Below are positions 7,716 through 15,834 of a DNA stretch of 43,372 bases, piece by piece. Source of the DNA: an uncultured Clostridia bacterium (GTDB lineage Bacteria; Bacillota; Clostridia; Christensenellales; Borkfalkiaceae); assembly GCA_937912025.1 (NCBI GenBank), contig CALDOZ010000028.1, positions 1 through 43,372 on the forward strand, in the 5' to 3' direction. The position numbers and the translations under genes were made by a program. The notes below the pieces were generated by a model. That model saw only the letters and a list, made by a program, of their open reading frames with translations, had not been told where the DNA came from and did no database searches. Each line of letters opens with the position of its first letter. Position 1 is the first letter of the stretch.

Positions 7716-7720
7716 AAGTT

Positions 7721-9244
7721 TTAAATTTTTTCAATTATTAAGCCAACGCCTTTATTGTACTTTGTTCCGTCTTCATCATAATAAATGGTGTAAGATTGTT
7801 TTTTAAAGGTTACGTTTGTTACTTTAAACCACTTCCAAATACCTTTAATGCGCGGATTAACCGTTAAAGTTTGAGCATTTACGTCAATACCTATAAGCCC
7901 ACGCATTACAAGGTCAATAAACGTTGAGTGGTTATAATCTTTTCCGCGCTCGTATCCACCTTTTTTTTTAGGCCAGCCTAAATTTTTTAAAATTTCACGC
8001 GAAGTCCAAACGCGGTTATCAGGATGCATTACTTCATCAATCCAATTAACAATGTTGCCGTCTTTTTCAATATAGTGCATATTGGCGTATTGTTTAATAA
8101 AATTGTAAAGGTCATAGTTTGAAATAACGTTTTGCTCGTAGTTATTAAGCAAAGAAATTACGCCGTTTATCGTTTGCGACGTCGCATACGGCCAAACGTA
8201 GCCGTTCCACAAACACTCGTGCGGAAAAGTGTAAAGATAGCGTGGGTGCGATTTGTCCGCAGTAGCAAATCCCATATTTGATTTAAAAACCTTTTCATCT
8301 TTAAGATATTTAAACATTGTTGCCTTGTCGCCGTCTGGCAAGCAATACGTCCATAAATTGTACGCTATTAGTTCTTTAACGTTTCTTTTCAAAGGAATAT
8401 CTTTAAAAGAAATATTGGCGTTAACGTTTTCGCTATGCACAGCCTTATAAAAATCGCCGTCCCATAATTTTTCATCTACAAGTTTTTTAATTTTATCTGC
8501 TTTTTCACGGTAATAATTGGCTTTTTCTTCGTTTTTAGCCATATCGAATATGCATGAAAGCGTAATGGCGTCACCATACATATAAGCGTTTAAAGTGGGA
8601 CGAAAACCTTTAAGCGCTTTTGCGTTAATGCCTTGATTATTACAAGTTTTTATCCAGGTCTTATAAATTTCGTCAGCGTTAACGTCTTCGGTCGAACCGC
8701 TAATAGACCATTCCATTGCGTCATAGTTATCAATAGACCAATAAAGACCGCAATTGGTAAGATGGTTTTTCTCCCACGTTATAAAATAGTTTTCAAACTT
8801 ACTAGCGTTTTGAATAAGCAACTGCTCGTTGTCGATTACCTTTAAAAACTCGTAAACGGCGGTTAAAGCAGGCGTAAAATAATTATAAGCGTTACCGTGT
8901 TTATTTTCTATAAAATGCCATATGTAATCAATTAAAATATCGGCGTTTTTAAACCATCTATATTCGTTAAGATGATGAAAAAAAGGAGCGTTAATCGTGT
9001 TGTGCTTGCCCGACCAACTTACAGGCGGTAAAAACTCCGTCATCATTACGCCGTCAGGGGTGCTTTTTAAGTGTTTACGAATAGTCCAACTACGAAACGC
9101 AAACGTTTCTTCAATTACGCTATCAGGGCATTCAAGTAGTGGAGCGTTTTCCATTAAAAACTCGTAAGCGTTAGCGTTAGAAATGCTTTGAACGACTGTT
9201 TCTTCATCGTTTTTGTTAAACTTTTCTATGTAATTTTTTAACAT
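7721..9244 (-). CDS. MGH1-like (alpha/alpha)6 glycoside hydrolase
   Basis: A 507-residue protein of the glucosidase/mannosylglycerate-hydrolase-like (alpha/alpha)6 group (GH63/MGH1 relatives). Supporting segments: aromatic-rich helices with NYDAMEWSISGS, YLYTFPHECLWNGYVWPYATSQ (a typical GPxWP-like active-site stretch) and a carboxy-terminal GLIGIDVNAQTLTVNPRI, seen in family members as the end of the catalytic barrel. Substrate is not identifiable. The start is taken at the ATG at 9244 behind AAGAGGT; a longer in-frame start would overlap the upstream gene by 44 nt. No signal peptide. It lies 10 bp behind the beta-propeller glycosidase, one operon. Confidence 0.75.
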   Translation of the reverse strand: MLKNYIEKFNKNDEETVVQSISNANAYEFLMENAPLLECPDSVIEETFAFRSWTIRKHLKSTPDGVMMTEFLPPVSWSGKHNTINAPFFHHLNEYRWFKNADILIDYIWHFIENKHGNAYNYFTPALTAVYEFLKVIDNEQLLIQNASKFENYFITWEKNHLTNCGLYWSIDNYDAMEWSISGSTEDVNADEIYKTWIKTCNNQGINAKALKGFRPTLNAYMYGDAITLSCIFDMAKNEEKANYYREKADKIKKLVDEKLWDGDFYKAVHSENVNANISFKDIPLKRNVKELIAYNLWTYCLPDGDKATMFKYLKDEKVFKSNMGFATADKSHPRYLYTFPHECLWNGYVWPYATSQTINGVISLLNNYEQNVISNYDLYNFIKQYANMHYIEKDGNIVNWIDEVMHPDNRVWTSREILKNLGWPKKKGGYERGKDYNHSTFIDLVMRGLIGIDVNAQTLTVNPRIKGIWKWFKVTNVTFKKQSYTIYYDEDGTKYNKGVGLIIEKI

Positions 9245-9254
9245 ATTAGACCTC

Positions 9255-10139
9255 TTAGTCCTCAAACAGATTGCGTTTATTAAAGCGCGCAAAACCAACG
9301 TATTCTTTATTTTTAAGTCTGCCGTTATAATATACTCGCCATTCGTTAAGTTCTGGTATCCATATAGCGGACGGTTTGTAAGTAGCGTCGCCGTCCCATT
9401 CGTTTTTTGTAGGCTGTATAATTGGATTTAGGGTAGAACGTTCCCAATTAGTTATACCGTTTTTAGATTTTGCAACGCAAATGCGCGCTGTATCGACGTC
9501 TTCGTAACCGATATAAAAAATGACGTAACCCATATCATCCGTTTTTAAAACTTGACAACCGCCCAATCTATCTTTTTCAAACCAATTACGCCAATTTTTC
9601 ATTAATATAGGGTTAGTTTTTCGTTTAACAAAGTCTATATCGTTTTTACTTTCGGCGTAGCATATAAAATTAGGCTCGTAAGTTTCACCGCTACTGTACC
9701 ACATTTTATACACCCCGTCTTCATAAATAACGCAAGGATTCATTACTGAAAAACCTTCGTAAGGAAATTCAGGTATCATAATAGGCTCGTTACAAACGCG
9801 CTTAAAACTTATGCCATCTAAACTTTCGGCAAGGCCAATATAACTAAAACACTCGCTTTGACCGGTATAATACATTTTATACACGCCGTTTACTTTAATA
9901 ACGCAAGTGCGGTTAATTCTATCTTCCCAACCGCTATCACGGTTAGGCGCAAGAGTGATTATAGGCTCGCTCCAAGTTATGCCGTCGTTAGAAAAACTAA
10001 CCGCCGCCGATTGTTCACGTCTCCACGAAAAATCCATACGATATTTGCCATTGTCTTTCCAAACGTAAACGTCAAAACACGTTCCAAGTTCTTCGTTACC
10101 TAAAACGGGGTTGTTAATATATTTTTCAAAATTTTTCAT
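9255..10139 (-). CDS. Five-bladed beta-propeller glycosidase-like protein (GH43/GH32/GH130-type fold)
   Basis: A 294-residue cytosolic protein built of repeated strands such as KYRMDFSW, VYKMYYTG, VYKMWYSSG, YVIFYIGYED and EWRVYYNG, each followed by AxSxDGxxW-like turns (SFSNDGITWSEP, AESLDGISFKR, AKSKNGITNWER). This is the pattern of five-bladed propeller glycosidases and phosphorylases. The exact GH family and catalytic residues cannot be fixed by eye. It is the first gene of the minus-strand operon with the MGH1-like enzyme and is divergent from the AraC-type regulator. Confidence 0.75.
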   Translation of the reverse strand: MKNFEKYINNPVLGNEELGTCFDVYVWKDNGKYRMDFSWRREQSAAVSFSNDGITWSEPIITLAPNRDSGWEDRINRTCVIKVNGVYKMYYTGQSECFSYIGLAESLDGISFKRVCNEPIMIPEFPYEGFSVMNPCVIYEDGVYKMWYSSGETYEPNFICYAESKNDIDFVKRKTNPILMKNWRNWFEKDRLGGCQVLKTDDMGYVIFYIGYEDVDTARICVAKSKNGITNWERSTLNPIIQPTKNEWDGDATYKPSAIWIPELNEWRVYYNGRLKNKEYVGFARFNKRNLFED

Positions 10140-10160
10140 AGTTCATACTCCTATCGTTGC

Positions 10161-10189
10161 TTGACAATAATTAGTAAGCAATGTATACT
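10161..10189 (+). promoter_or_regulatory. Sigma-A promoter of the AraC-type regulator
   Basis: TTGACA (10161-10166) and TATACT (10184-10189) with a 17-bp spacer, about 75 bp upstream of the regulator start. The glycosidase operon starts divergently from the same 125-bp gap. Confidence 0.75.
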
Positions 10190-10208
10190 TTTATTGTAAA
10201 TTAAAAAA

Positions 10209-10222
10209 ATTGCATTTGCAAT
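10209..10222. promoter_or_regulatory. Candidate operator ATTGCA-TT-TGCAAT
   Basis: Inverted arms ATTGCA and TGCAAT with a 2-nt spacer lie between the promoter and the regulator gene, with a further ATGCAAATT half-site near 10242. The similar ATTGC/GCAAT element upstream of the rhamnosidase gene suggests a common binding protein. Confidence 0.4.
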
Positions 10223-10264
10223 GCTAAATCGTACTGTAAAATATGCAAATTGTAAGGTGAAATT

Positions 10265-11080
10265 ATGCTCGTTATGCGTGAAAGTGTTAAAAATTCGGTA
10301 AGATATTTTTATCCGCTTATAAATAACGCGCTATTAGGTTACGATTGGTGCGGAGAGTTTGATTGCAATAGAGATTTTTGCATAAAAAGAAATGGTGTTG
10401 ACTTTTTCGTTTTAATATACACAACAAGCGGAAAGGGCGTTATTGAAGTTGACGGTAAAAAGTATTACGCATCAAAAAATACGCTTTCAGTAATTGGCAA
10501 AAGCGGTTATAAATATAGCGTTTGCGGGGACGAATGGAAGTTTAAATACGTTCACGTTAGGGGTGCGCTTGCCGATGAAATGATACACCAAATAACGTTA
10601 AAAAACGGCATAGTGTTTAGTTTTTACGACATATTAGGTCAGTTTGATAAGATTATGAGTTCCGCCAAAAATTTGGTTAGCGACGTGGAAGTTTCTAAAA
10701 ACGCATACTCGCTATTACTGTCTATATATCACGGCGAAACAAACGTAACTAATAAAAATAGCGTTATTGATAAAGTTACTCAGTATATTAGCGATAATTT
10801 AAGCGGAGATTTGTCAGTTGACGTTTTAGCAAATACAGTTAATTTATCACGCCCTTATTTTAGTGAAGTTTTTATAAAAAGCGTTGGAAAAAGTCCGTCG
10901 TTTTACGTTCTTTTAGAGCGTTTAAAGAAAGCAAGGTTTTTACTTTGCACTACCGATATGCCCATATTAGAAATAGCAAGCGCTTGCGGGTATTATGACG
11001 TGTCGTCGTTTATACGAGTGTTTAAAAAGCATGAAGGCGTAACTCCGCACGCGTTTAGAAAAAAATTAAGCGACGTTTAA
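10265..11080 (+). CDS. AraC/XylS-family transcriptional regulator
   Basis: A 271-residue regulator with an N-terminal cupin-like sensing region (GKGVIEVDGKKYYASKNTLSVIGKSG, about 60-85) and a C-terminal double helix-turn-helix from about 170: first helix pair SVDVLANTVNLSRPYFSEVFIK and second ILEIASACGYYDVSSFIRVFKKHEG, ending with the family PHAFRK. It is divergent from the glycosidase operon and close to the GH78 gene, so it probably senses a rhamnose-containing saccharide or derived sugar and activates these genes; ligand is inferred from context only. Confidence 0.9.
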   Translation: MLVMRESVKNSVRYFYPLINNALLGYDWCGEFDCNRDFCIKRNGVDFFVLIYTTSGKGVIEVDGKKYYASKNTLSVIGKSGYKYSVCGDEWKFKYVHVRGALADEMIHQITLKNGIVFSFYDILGQFDKIMSSAKNLVSDVEVSKNAYSLLLSIYHGETNVTNKNSVIDKVTQYISDNLSGDLSVDVLANTVNLSRPYFSEVFIKSVGKSPSFYVLLERLKKARFLLCTTDMPILEIASACGYYDVSSFIRVFKKHEGVTPHAFRKKLSDV

Positions 11081-11191
11081 CGCTGTAAATAACGTTTTAA
11101 CAGTTTAACGTTGACGATTTTTAACTTTTTATTAAAGGCGTTCAATAATTTACTAATACAAAAAGCTTTAAAACACACTAAGGAGAAGTTT

Positions 11192-11644
11192 ATGACTAAA
11201 AAAGAATTAGGCTCAAACTATTTTAAAAGCGGATACAACTGCGCGCAGTCAGTCGTTTTAGCGTTTAAAGACGAACTTGGTATGGACGAAAAAACGGCGT
11301 CTACCTTATCGGCGGGTTTTGGCGGTGGTTTTGGTAGACTTAGAGAAGTTTGTGGCGCTGTATCGGGAATGGTAATGGTTATAAGTACAAAATTTGGCTA
11401 TTACGACCCGCTTGATAACGCTAAAAAAATGGAACTTTATAAAGTAATTCAACAACTTGTAAACAAGTTTAAAGAAATTAACGGCTCGTATATCTGCCGT
11501 GAACTTATGAATTTACCAGAAGGTAGTTCTACTCCCGTACCGGAAGAAAGAACGGAGACGTATTATAAAAAACGTCCGTGCGCTGAACTTGTTGGCATAG
11601 CGTGCCATATTTTAGATAAGTATTTTAAAGGAGAACTCAATTAA
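11192..11644 (+). CDS. C_GCAxxG_C_C-family redox-like protein
   Basis: A 150-residue protein of the C_GCAxxG_C_C family. Conserved cysteines appear at 17 (NCAQSV), 54 (CGAVSG), 102 (CREL), 130 (RPCAELV) and 138. Function in the family is unproven; the cysteines suggest metal or redox chemistry, and members are often near electron-transfer or corrinoid proteins. The start is the ATG at 11192 behind AGGAGAA; a longer frame starting at 11111 lacks a ribosome binding site. The next gene begins 2 nt after its stop, with AAGGAG inside the end of this gene. Confidence 0.85.
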   Translation: MTKKELGSNYFKSGYNCAQSVVLAFKDELGMDEKTASTLSAGFGGGFGRLREVCGAVSGMVMVISTKFGYYDPLDNAKKMELYKVIQQLVNKFKEINGSYICRELMNLPEGSSTPVPEERTETYYKKRPCAELVGIACHILDKYFKGELN

Positions 11645-11646
11645 CT

Positions 11647-12726
11647 ATGAGTAATTACGCTGACGTACATTCAAAAACTAAGCAAACGTATTCGGAATTT
11701 CCAAGTGAGTTTGCAAAAGAAAAAAACAACGCAATAAACAGCATTACCAAAGACAGAAACACCAAATACGCCAATGCTAAAACTGATATTGAAAATAAAT
11801 ATTCAAGACTAAAAAAGAAAACTAAAAGCGACCTTATTTACGAAATTGACGATAATTACGTTGGTTACTTAAAATTCTTTACCATTTATAAATACGTTAA
11901 AACTATATTTGTTACCGCAATTATAATGGCTATTTTAGGTTTTATAGTAGGAATGTATTCGGCAATAACCGAAACTTATATAATGTTTGAGGGTGAACCT
12001 GTTTCTGAAGTTATATTTTTCACGTTAATTCCTGCAATTGGTAGCGGTATATGTATGGCGATATATCGTCCTATGATAATGGCTATTTTGTGTATAGTTT
12101 TAACTCCTATTTTATTTCCGCTTTTTAAACTTTTTTATTCAATACACGAAAATGGAATTAATAATGCAAGAATAAAACTTGATAATCTTGTAAATAAAGA
12201 ACTTCAAGAAATTACTAATCAACTTGACAAAACTACTAGCGATAAAATTGAAAGAATACAAAACGAAATAAACGCATATCAATCGGGCTTTGAAAGTGAA
12301 GCAAAGCACTTAGCCGAAAGGTTTGTTCAAAACCCACACGCGCTTGCAATTGGCGAATGGATTGCCGATAAATTTTTATATCAAATTAAAAGATTAAAGC
12401 GTGACCAACACATTGAAAATTTAGAAAGTGAAATTGAGTGGGTGGTAACTAAAACGGGCGTTAAATGCAAAAGTGATGAGTATAACTTTGAAGAAAAAAG
12501 ATGCGCAAGACTTGCTACCGATATTGAGCAAACTGCATTGACTTTCGCTGTTGTAGCCGTAATATCTGCCGTTATATTAGATAAATACCCTAAAGATTCA
12601 TCTGGCTCAAATTACGTTATTTCCGCCAAATATCTTTACCCAACCACAAAGAAAACTCCAGCCATAAAAGTAACGTCTAAATACATTGCCCATAACGATA
12701 ATTTCATTCCACTTGAAAGTTGGTAA
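11647..12726 (+). CDS. Hypothetical membrane protein with coiled-coil flanks
   Basis: Not recognised. Length 359 residues. A charged, helical N-terminus (1-65, rich in Lys/Glu/Asn) precedes two or three membrane segments (about 85-107, 121-139 and 143-163), then a long coiled-coil-like helix (165-240, e.g. LDNLVNKELQEITNQLDKTTSDKIERIQNEI) and a C-terminal region with another hydrophobic stretch near 295-312. No signal peptide and no catalytic motif are visible. It follows the C_GCAxxG_C_C gene with a 2-bp gap and ends at a strong terminator. Confidence 0.75.
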   Translation: MSNYADVHSKTKQTYSEFPSEFAKEKNNAINSITKDRNTKYANAKTDIENKYSRLKKKTKSDLIYEIDDNYVGYLKFFTIYKYVKTIFVTAIIMAILGFIVGMYSAITETYIMFEGEPVSEVIFFTLIPAIGSGICMAIYRPMIMAILCIVLTPILFPLFKLFYSIHENGINNARIKLDNLVNKELQEITNQLDKTTSDKIERIQNEINAYQSGFESEAKHLAERFVQNPHALAIGEWIADKFLYQIKRLKRDQHIENLESEIEWVVTKTGVKCKSDEYNFEEKRCARLATDIEQTALTFAVVAVISAVILDKYPKDSSGSNYVISAKYLYPTTKKTPAIKVTSKYIAHNDNFIPLESW

Positions 12727-12744
12727 TAAGTAAATAAAACATTA

Positions 12745-12772
12745 AAAACGCGGATTTTTTCCGCGTTTTTTT
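12745..12772 (+). terminator. Intrinsic terminator after the coiled-coil membrane protein
   Basis: AAAACGCGGA (12745-12754) pairs perfectly with TCCGCGTTTT (12760-12769) around a T-only loop, with a T tail to 12772. Confidence 0.88.
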
Positions 12773-12780
12773 GTATAAAC

Positions 12781-12902
12781 GGCTCCTTTTTGTAAAGGGA
12801 GCTGTCACAAAGTGACTGAGGGATTGCAAGTTGTAGTACTAGTTTATCTCTTCGCCACGCAAAAGCGTGTCACTTCCCTTAATGCTATACATTAAAGGAG
12901 GC
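12781..12902. repeat. MITE-like element with imperfect terminal inverted repeats
   Basis: Ends GGCTCCTTT (12781-12789) and AAAGGAGGC (12894-12902) are inverted with one mismatch. Internal hairpins GCTCC/GGGAGC, GTCAC/GTGAC and TTAATG/CATTAA are present. It holds no open frame. The AAAGGGAGCTGTCAC...GTGACTGAGGGATTG core looks like the palindromic repeats I recall being common in gut Firmicutes; that link is memory-based. Confidence 0.6.
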
Positions 12903-12912
12903 TTTTACTATC

Positions 12913-13060
12913 CGTCATTCTGAGCATTGCTAACTTTGATCGACCACCGAAGAATCTAAACAATAGATGTTTCGAAAGCAGGGCAAGTAGTCCGTCTCAA
13001 CATGACAGTACGGGAGATGTTTCGAAAGCAGATCAAGTAGTCCGTCTCAACGTGATAGTA
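12913..13060. repeat. CGTCATTCTGAGC-type repeat with two 46-bp tandem units
   Basis: CGTCATTCTGAGC (12913-12925) and GAAGAATCT (12949-12957) are the two halves of a widespread bacterial intergenic palindrome, here degenerate. Behind it, units at 12965-13010 and 13015-13060 (AGATGTTTCGAAAGCAG...) differ at only four positions with a 50-bp period. With the element at 12781 this fills the 432-bp gap before minD apart from the promoter. Confidence 0.65.
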
Positions 13061-13069
13061 AGTAGTATT

Positions 13070-13098
13070 TTGAATTATTCGCTAAAAACACTTATAAT
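13070..13098 (+). promoter_or_regulatory. Sigma-A promoter of minD-minE
   Basis: TTGAAT (13070-13075) and TATAAT (13093-13098) with a 17-bp spacer; the start codon is about 60 bp downstream, preceded by GTGGGTGA. Confidence 0.65.
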
Positions 13099-13158
13099 TA
13101 AACAATATATATTATAATTTTTAGCCTATGTAGTGGTAGTATTTTTTGTGGGTGAATT

Positions 13159-13941
13159 ATGGCAAAAACTATCGTTATAACGTCCGGTAAGGGCGGAGTG
13201 GGTAAAACTACCGTAACAGCAAATTTAGGTTATCGCCTTGCAGAAAAGGGCAAAAGAGTTGTAATTGTTGATACCGATTTCGGTCTTAATAATCTCGACG
13301 TTGTTACCGGCGTTGAAAATAAAGTGGTATTCGATTTAATAGACGTTATTGAAAATAAGTGTAGGGTAAAGCAGGCACTTATTGAAAGTCCGCTAAACGG
13401 CAATTTGTTCGTGTTGCCGTCGTCACACTCGCTAAACAAAACGGAAATTAAAGGTCAAAACGTCCGACTTGCCTTAGAAGGTCTAAGTAGTTCGTTTGAC
13501 TATATCTTGCTCGATTGTCCCGCGGGTATTGACGTAGGGTTTCACCGCGCCGTGTCCGTTAGCAGTAGCGCAATTATCGTTACAACACCGCACCTATCAA
13601 GCATACGCGACGCCGATAAGGTGCTTTCAATTTTAAGAAGTTATTCTTTAAAAGAAATATCAATGGTAATAAATAGAATTCGCGGTGATTTAGTTTTGAG
13701 TAAGAAAATGTATTCCGTTGAAGACGTTGAAAATACTTTAGGAATAAAAACGGTGGGAATTATCCCTGAAAGCGACGAAGTTATTAAAGGCATAGTAGAT
13801 AGTCCAAACACAAGCGTAGCAAAGGCGTTTAAACTTTTAGCGGGCAACGTTATAAATAGTGAAAACAAAAAAATAGATTACTTAAAATCGTACACGGGAT
13901 TTTGGGGTAGCATTAAAAAGGAACTTAAAAAACTAATATGA
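13159..13941 (+). CDS. minD: Septum-site determining ATPase MinD
   Basis: A 260-residue deviant-Walker ParA-type ATPase that positions division by recruiting MinC to the membrane. GKGGVGKTT with the signature lysine lies at 10-18, VDTDFGLNNLD at about 38-48 and LDCPAGID (Walker B) near 117-124. The C-terminus, TGFWGSIKKELKKLI, is an amphipathic membrane-targeting helix. minE follows with a 4-nt ATGA overlap. minC is not upstream, where repeats and an unrelated membrane protein gene are found instead; it must lie elsewhere or be absent. Confidence 0.95.
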   Translation: MAKTIVITSGKGGVGKTTVTANLGYRLAEKGKRVVIVDTDFGLNNLDVVTGVENKVVFDLIDVIENKCRVKQALIESPLNGNLFVLPSSHSLNKTEIKGQNVRLALEGLSSSFDYILLDCPAGIDVGFHRAVSVSSSAIIVTTPHLSSIRDADKVLSILRSYSLKEISMVINRIRGDLVLSKKMYSVEDVENTLGIKTVGIIPESDEVIKGIVDSPNTSVAKAFKLLAGNVINSENKKIDYLKSYTGFWGSIKKELKKLI

Positions 13942-14168
13942 AACCAAATAACGAACAAAGCCGTTTAGGGCGTGTTATTGAAAACGATAGGCTAATGATT
14001 GGCAGTGATATTTCAAGTCTAATAGAGTTTGATTTAAAAAACTTGCTAAATAATTATTTTAACTTGTCTGGCGACGTTAAACTTAGCGTTACCGCTATGA
14101 AAGATTGTTACTTAATTACCGTCTCAGCCCCGGCAAGCGGTGTTAAACCGTTTGGGGTAATAAAATAA
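13938..14168 (+). CDS. minE: Cell division topological specificity factor MinE
   Basis: A 76-residue MinE-like protein. SRLGRVIENDRLM (8-20) matches the conserved helix that binds MinD and stimulates its ATPase, and the C-terminal part (SLIEFDLKNLLNNYF..DVKLSVTAMKDCYLITVSAPA) matches the topological-specificity domain. The very N-terminal membrane-binding segment is shorter and more polar than in enterobacterial MinE. The start overlaps the minD stop, so the two are translationally coupled. The presence of MinE implies an oscillating or gradient-forming Min system. Confidence 0.85.
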   Translation: MKPNNEQSRLGRVIENDRLMIGSDISSLIEFDLKNLLNNYFNLSGDVKLSVTAMKDCYLITVSAPASGVKPFGVIK

Positions 14169-14219
14169 TTGACCTTTTTGGTAAAAATATAGTAAAATGA
14201 TATAATAAGGAGTTTTATT

Positions 14220-14732
14220 ATGGATTTTCAAAAGGTTATAGAAAGTAGATTTTCAGTACGAGATTATAGCGACGCTCCCGTCGAAAAAGATAAAATCGAC
14301 GCTATTTTACAAGCTGGTAGATTAGCGCCAACGGCAAGGAATAATCAACCGCAAAGCATATACGTTATTCAAAGTAAAGAAGGGCTTGAAAAAGTAAAAA
14401 TTCTCACGAAAAGCGCCTTTAATTCCCCTGTTGTCTTTTTGTGTTGCGGTAATAAAGATTATGAAATTATATCGTCAATTAGCGGACTTTCTATGATGCA
14501 AATGGACGTTGCTATCGTTCAAACTCATATGATGCTTAAAGCGACCGACCTTGGTCTTGGTAGTTGTTGGGTGTGCTATTTTAAACCCGAAGACGCAACT
14601 AAACTTTTTAATTTACCACAAAATATAGTTCCGTATAGTTTGTTATTCGTGGGCTACCCGTCAGAGAGCGCAAAACCGCACGTTTGGCACGCGTCAAGTA
14701 AAAGCGTTGACGAGTATACTAAATATATTTAA
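14220..14732 (+). CDS. Nitroreductase-family flavoprotein
   Basis: A 170-residue FMN-dependent NAD(P)H oxidoreductase of the nitroreductase fold. The N-terminal ESRFSVRDYSDAPV (7-20) is the family FMN-contact segment, PTARNNQP follows at about 37-44, and the C-terminal GYPSESAKPH is also typical. It is short for the family, as are many clostridial single-domain members. The natural electron acceptor is not predictable. An AAGGAG precedes the ATG; a terminator follows at 14753. Confidence 0.88.
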   Translation: MDFQKVIESRFSVRDYSDAPVEKDKIDAILQAGRLAPTARNNQPQSIYVIQSKEGLEKVKILTKSAFNSPVVFLCCGNKDYEIISSISGLSMMQMDVAIVQTHMMLKATDLGLGSCWVCYFKPEDATKLFNLPQNIVPYSLLFVGYPSESAKPHVWHASSKSVDEYTKYI

Positions 14733-14752
14733 CGTTAATTTTGAATATAAAG

Positions 14753-14784
14753 ACATTCACGCCACGTTTGCGCGAATGTTTTTT
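14753..14784 (+). terminator. Intrinsic terminator after the nitroreductase gene
   Basis: ACATTCACGC (14753-14762) pairs with GCGCGAATGT (14770-14779) with one mismatch and a 7-nt loop, followed by a T-run to 14784. Confidence 0.8.
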
Positions 14785-14879
14785 ACTATTACGAGTAGTT
14801 TTAAAATGATTGAAACTGGTTAATAAAGTCATAAAAACTACAAAAATGTTAATAAAAGCGATATTTTTGCGAAAAACAA

Positions 14880-14908
14880 TTGTAAAAATGATAAAAATAT
14901 AGTACACT
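14880..14908 (+). promoter_or_regulatory. Candidate promoter of the 286-residue orphan
   Basis: TTGTAA (14880-14885) and TACACT (14903-14908) with a 17-bp spacer, 24 bp before the start codon. Confidence 0.5.
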
Positions 14909-14931
14909 ATATAGAGTTTTAGGTGTAAAAT

Positions 14932-15792
14932 ATGAACTGTCTTGATAAAATGTATAAAGAAATTGAAGAAATTATTAAAAAAGAAGAGTTAGAAAAACTT
15001 TCCGAAGCAAGACCTTACAAGGAAATTAAACGTGGCTTTTCTTCTTTTGATAGTGTTGAAGAAATTACCGTTACTGCTGTTAGTCGTAATTTTTTAAGCG
15101 AAATTTCTTTAGAAGGTAGCGATTGGCAAAAAAAATATTTGCAAGACGATAAGGCTAAAAACTTTGTAAAATTCATATTTAATAAATATCTATGTTTTTA
15201 TAGCGACGGGGTAGACGATAAAGAAATTGAAAGTTTTAAAAACTCTCTTAACGATAAACTTTCTTCCGCCACCGACCTATTAGCGTTGTTAAACGAACTT
15301 GAAAATGATTTTATAAACGTTAGTGGCGTAGATAAAGGCGAAGAAACTGAAAAGTATTTTCTTAACCCGTACAACGCGCTTTTTAAAGATGAAAATGGAT
15401 ATTACGCGGTAATACTTCCTAATAAATTTTCTGATATTCGCCGTCCTGTAGGTTTTAATCCTAACCAAATGAAAAAGGTTATTAAAGAAACTTTCGACGA
15501 GTATTTTGAAGATTTTAAAACAAAATTCTCTTCAGAAAAAGAACTAAACGCTTTTATAAATAATTTTAGAGCGGACGTAAACAAGGCTGATTTTTCTAAC
15601 CCTATCGCCGTTGAATTATCGTGCGAAGAAAAGTTGTTTGCAGTTTTAGAAAAGAAGGGCGTTTCAAAACCGTCGTTTGACGGGTATATCTTGCAAAAAG
15701 GTCTTAAACTTATTAAGCAAGGCAATTTCTATTTCCGTAAAAAAGCGTATGAAAACTACGCTGAATATAAAAAGATTGAATTCCGATACTGA
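14932..15792 (+). CDS. Hypothetical soluble protein (unrecognised)
   Basis: Not recognised. A 286-residue, highly charged, Lys/Glu/Asn-rich protein with no membrane segment or signal peptide. The first 30 residues form a likely coiled coil (IEEIIKKEELEKLSEA). Predominantly helical text continues, with a compact C-terminal end, NFYFRKKAYENYAEYKKIEFRY. There are no recognisable enzyme motifs. It lies 42 bp upstream of the HlyC/CorC gene in the same direction and probably shares its transcript. Confidence 0.75.
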   Translation: MNCLDKMYKEIEEIIKKEELEKLSEARPYKEIKRGFSSFDSVEEITVTAVSRNFLSEISLEGSDWQKKYLQDDKAKNFVKFIFNKYLCFYSDGVDDKEIESFKNSLNDKLSSATDLLALLNELENDFINVSGVDKGEETEKYFLNPYNALFKDENGYYAVILPNKFSDIRRPVGFNPNQMKKVIKETFDEYFEDFKTKFSSEKELNAFINNFRADVNKADFSNPIAVELSCEEKLFAVLEKKGVSKPSFDGYILQKGLKLIKQGNFYFRKKAYENYAEYKKIEFRY

Positions 15793-15834
15793 TAGCAGAA
15801 TTTAAACGGAATCAAAAGGAGTAAATTTTTTTAA

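Noticed and set aside
9245..9298. Longer N-terminus for the MGH1-like glycosidase
   Set aside because: It would overlap the upstream propeller gene by 44 nt; the ATG at 9244 has its own AAGAGGT.
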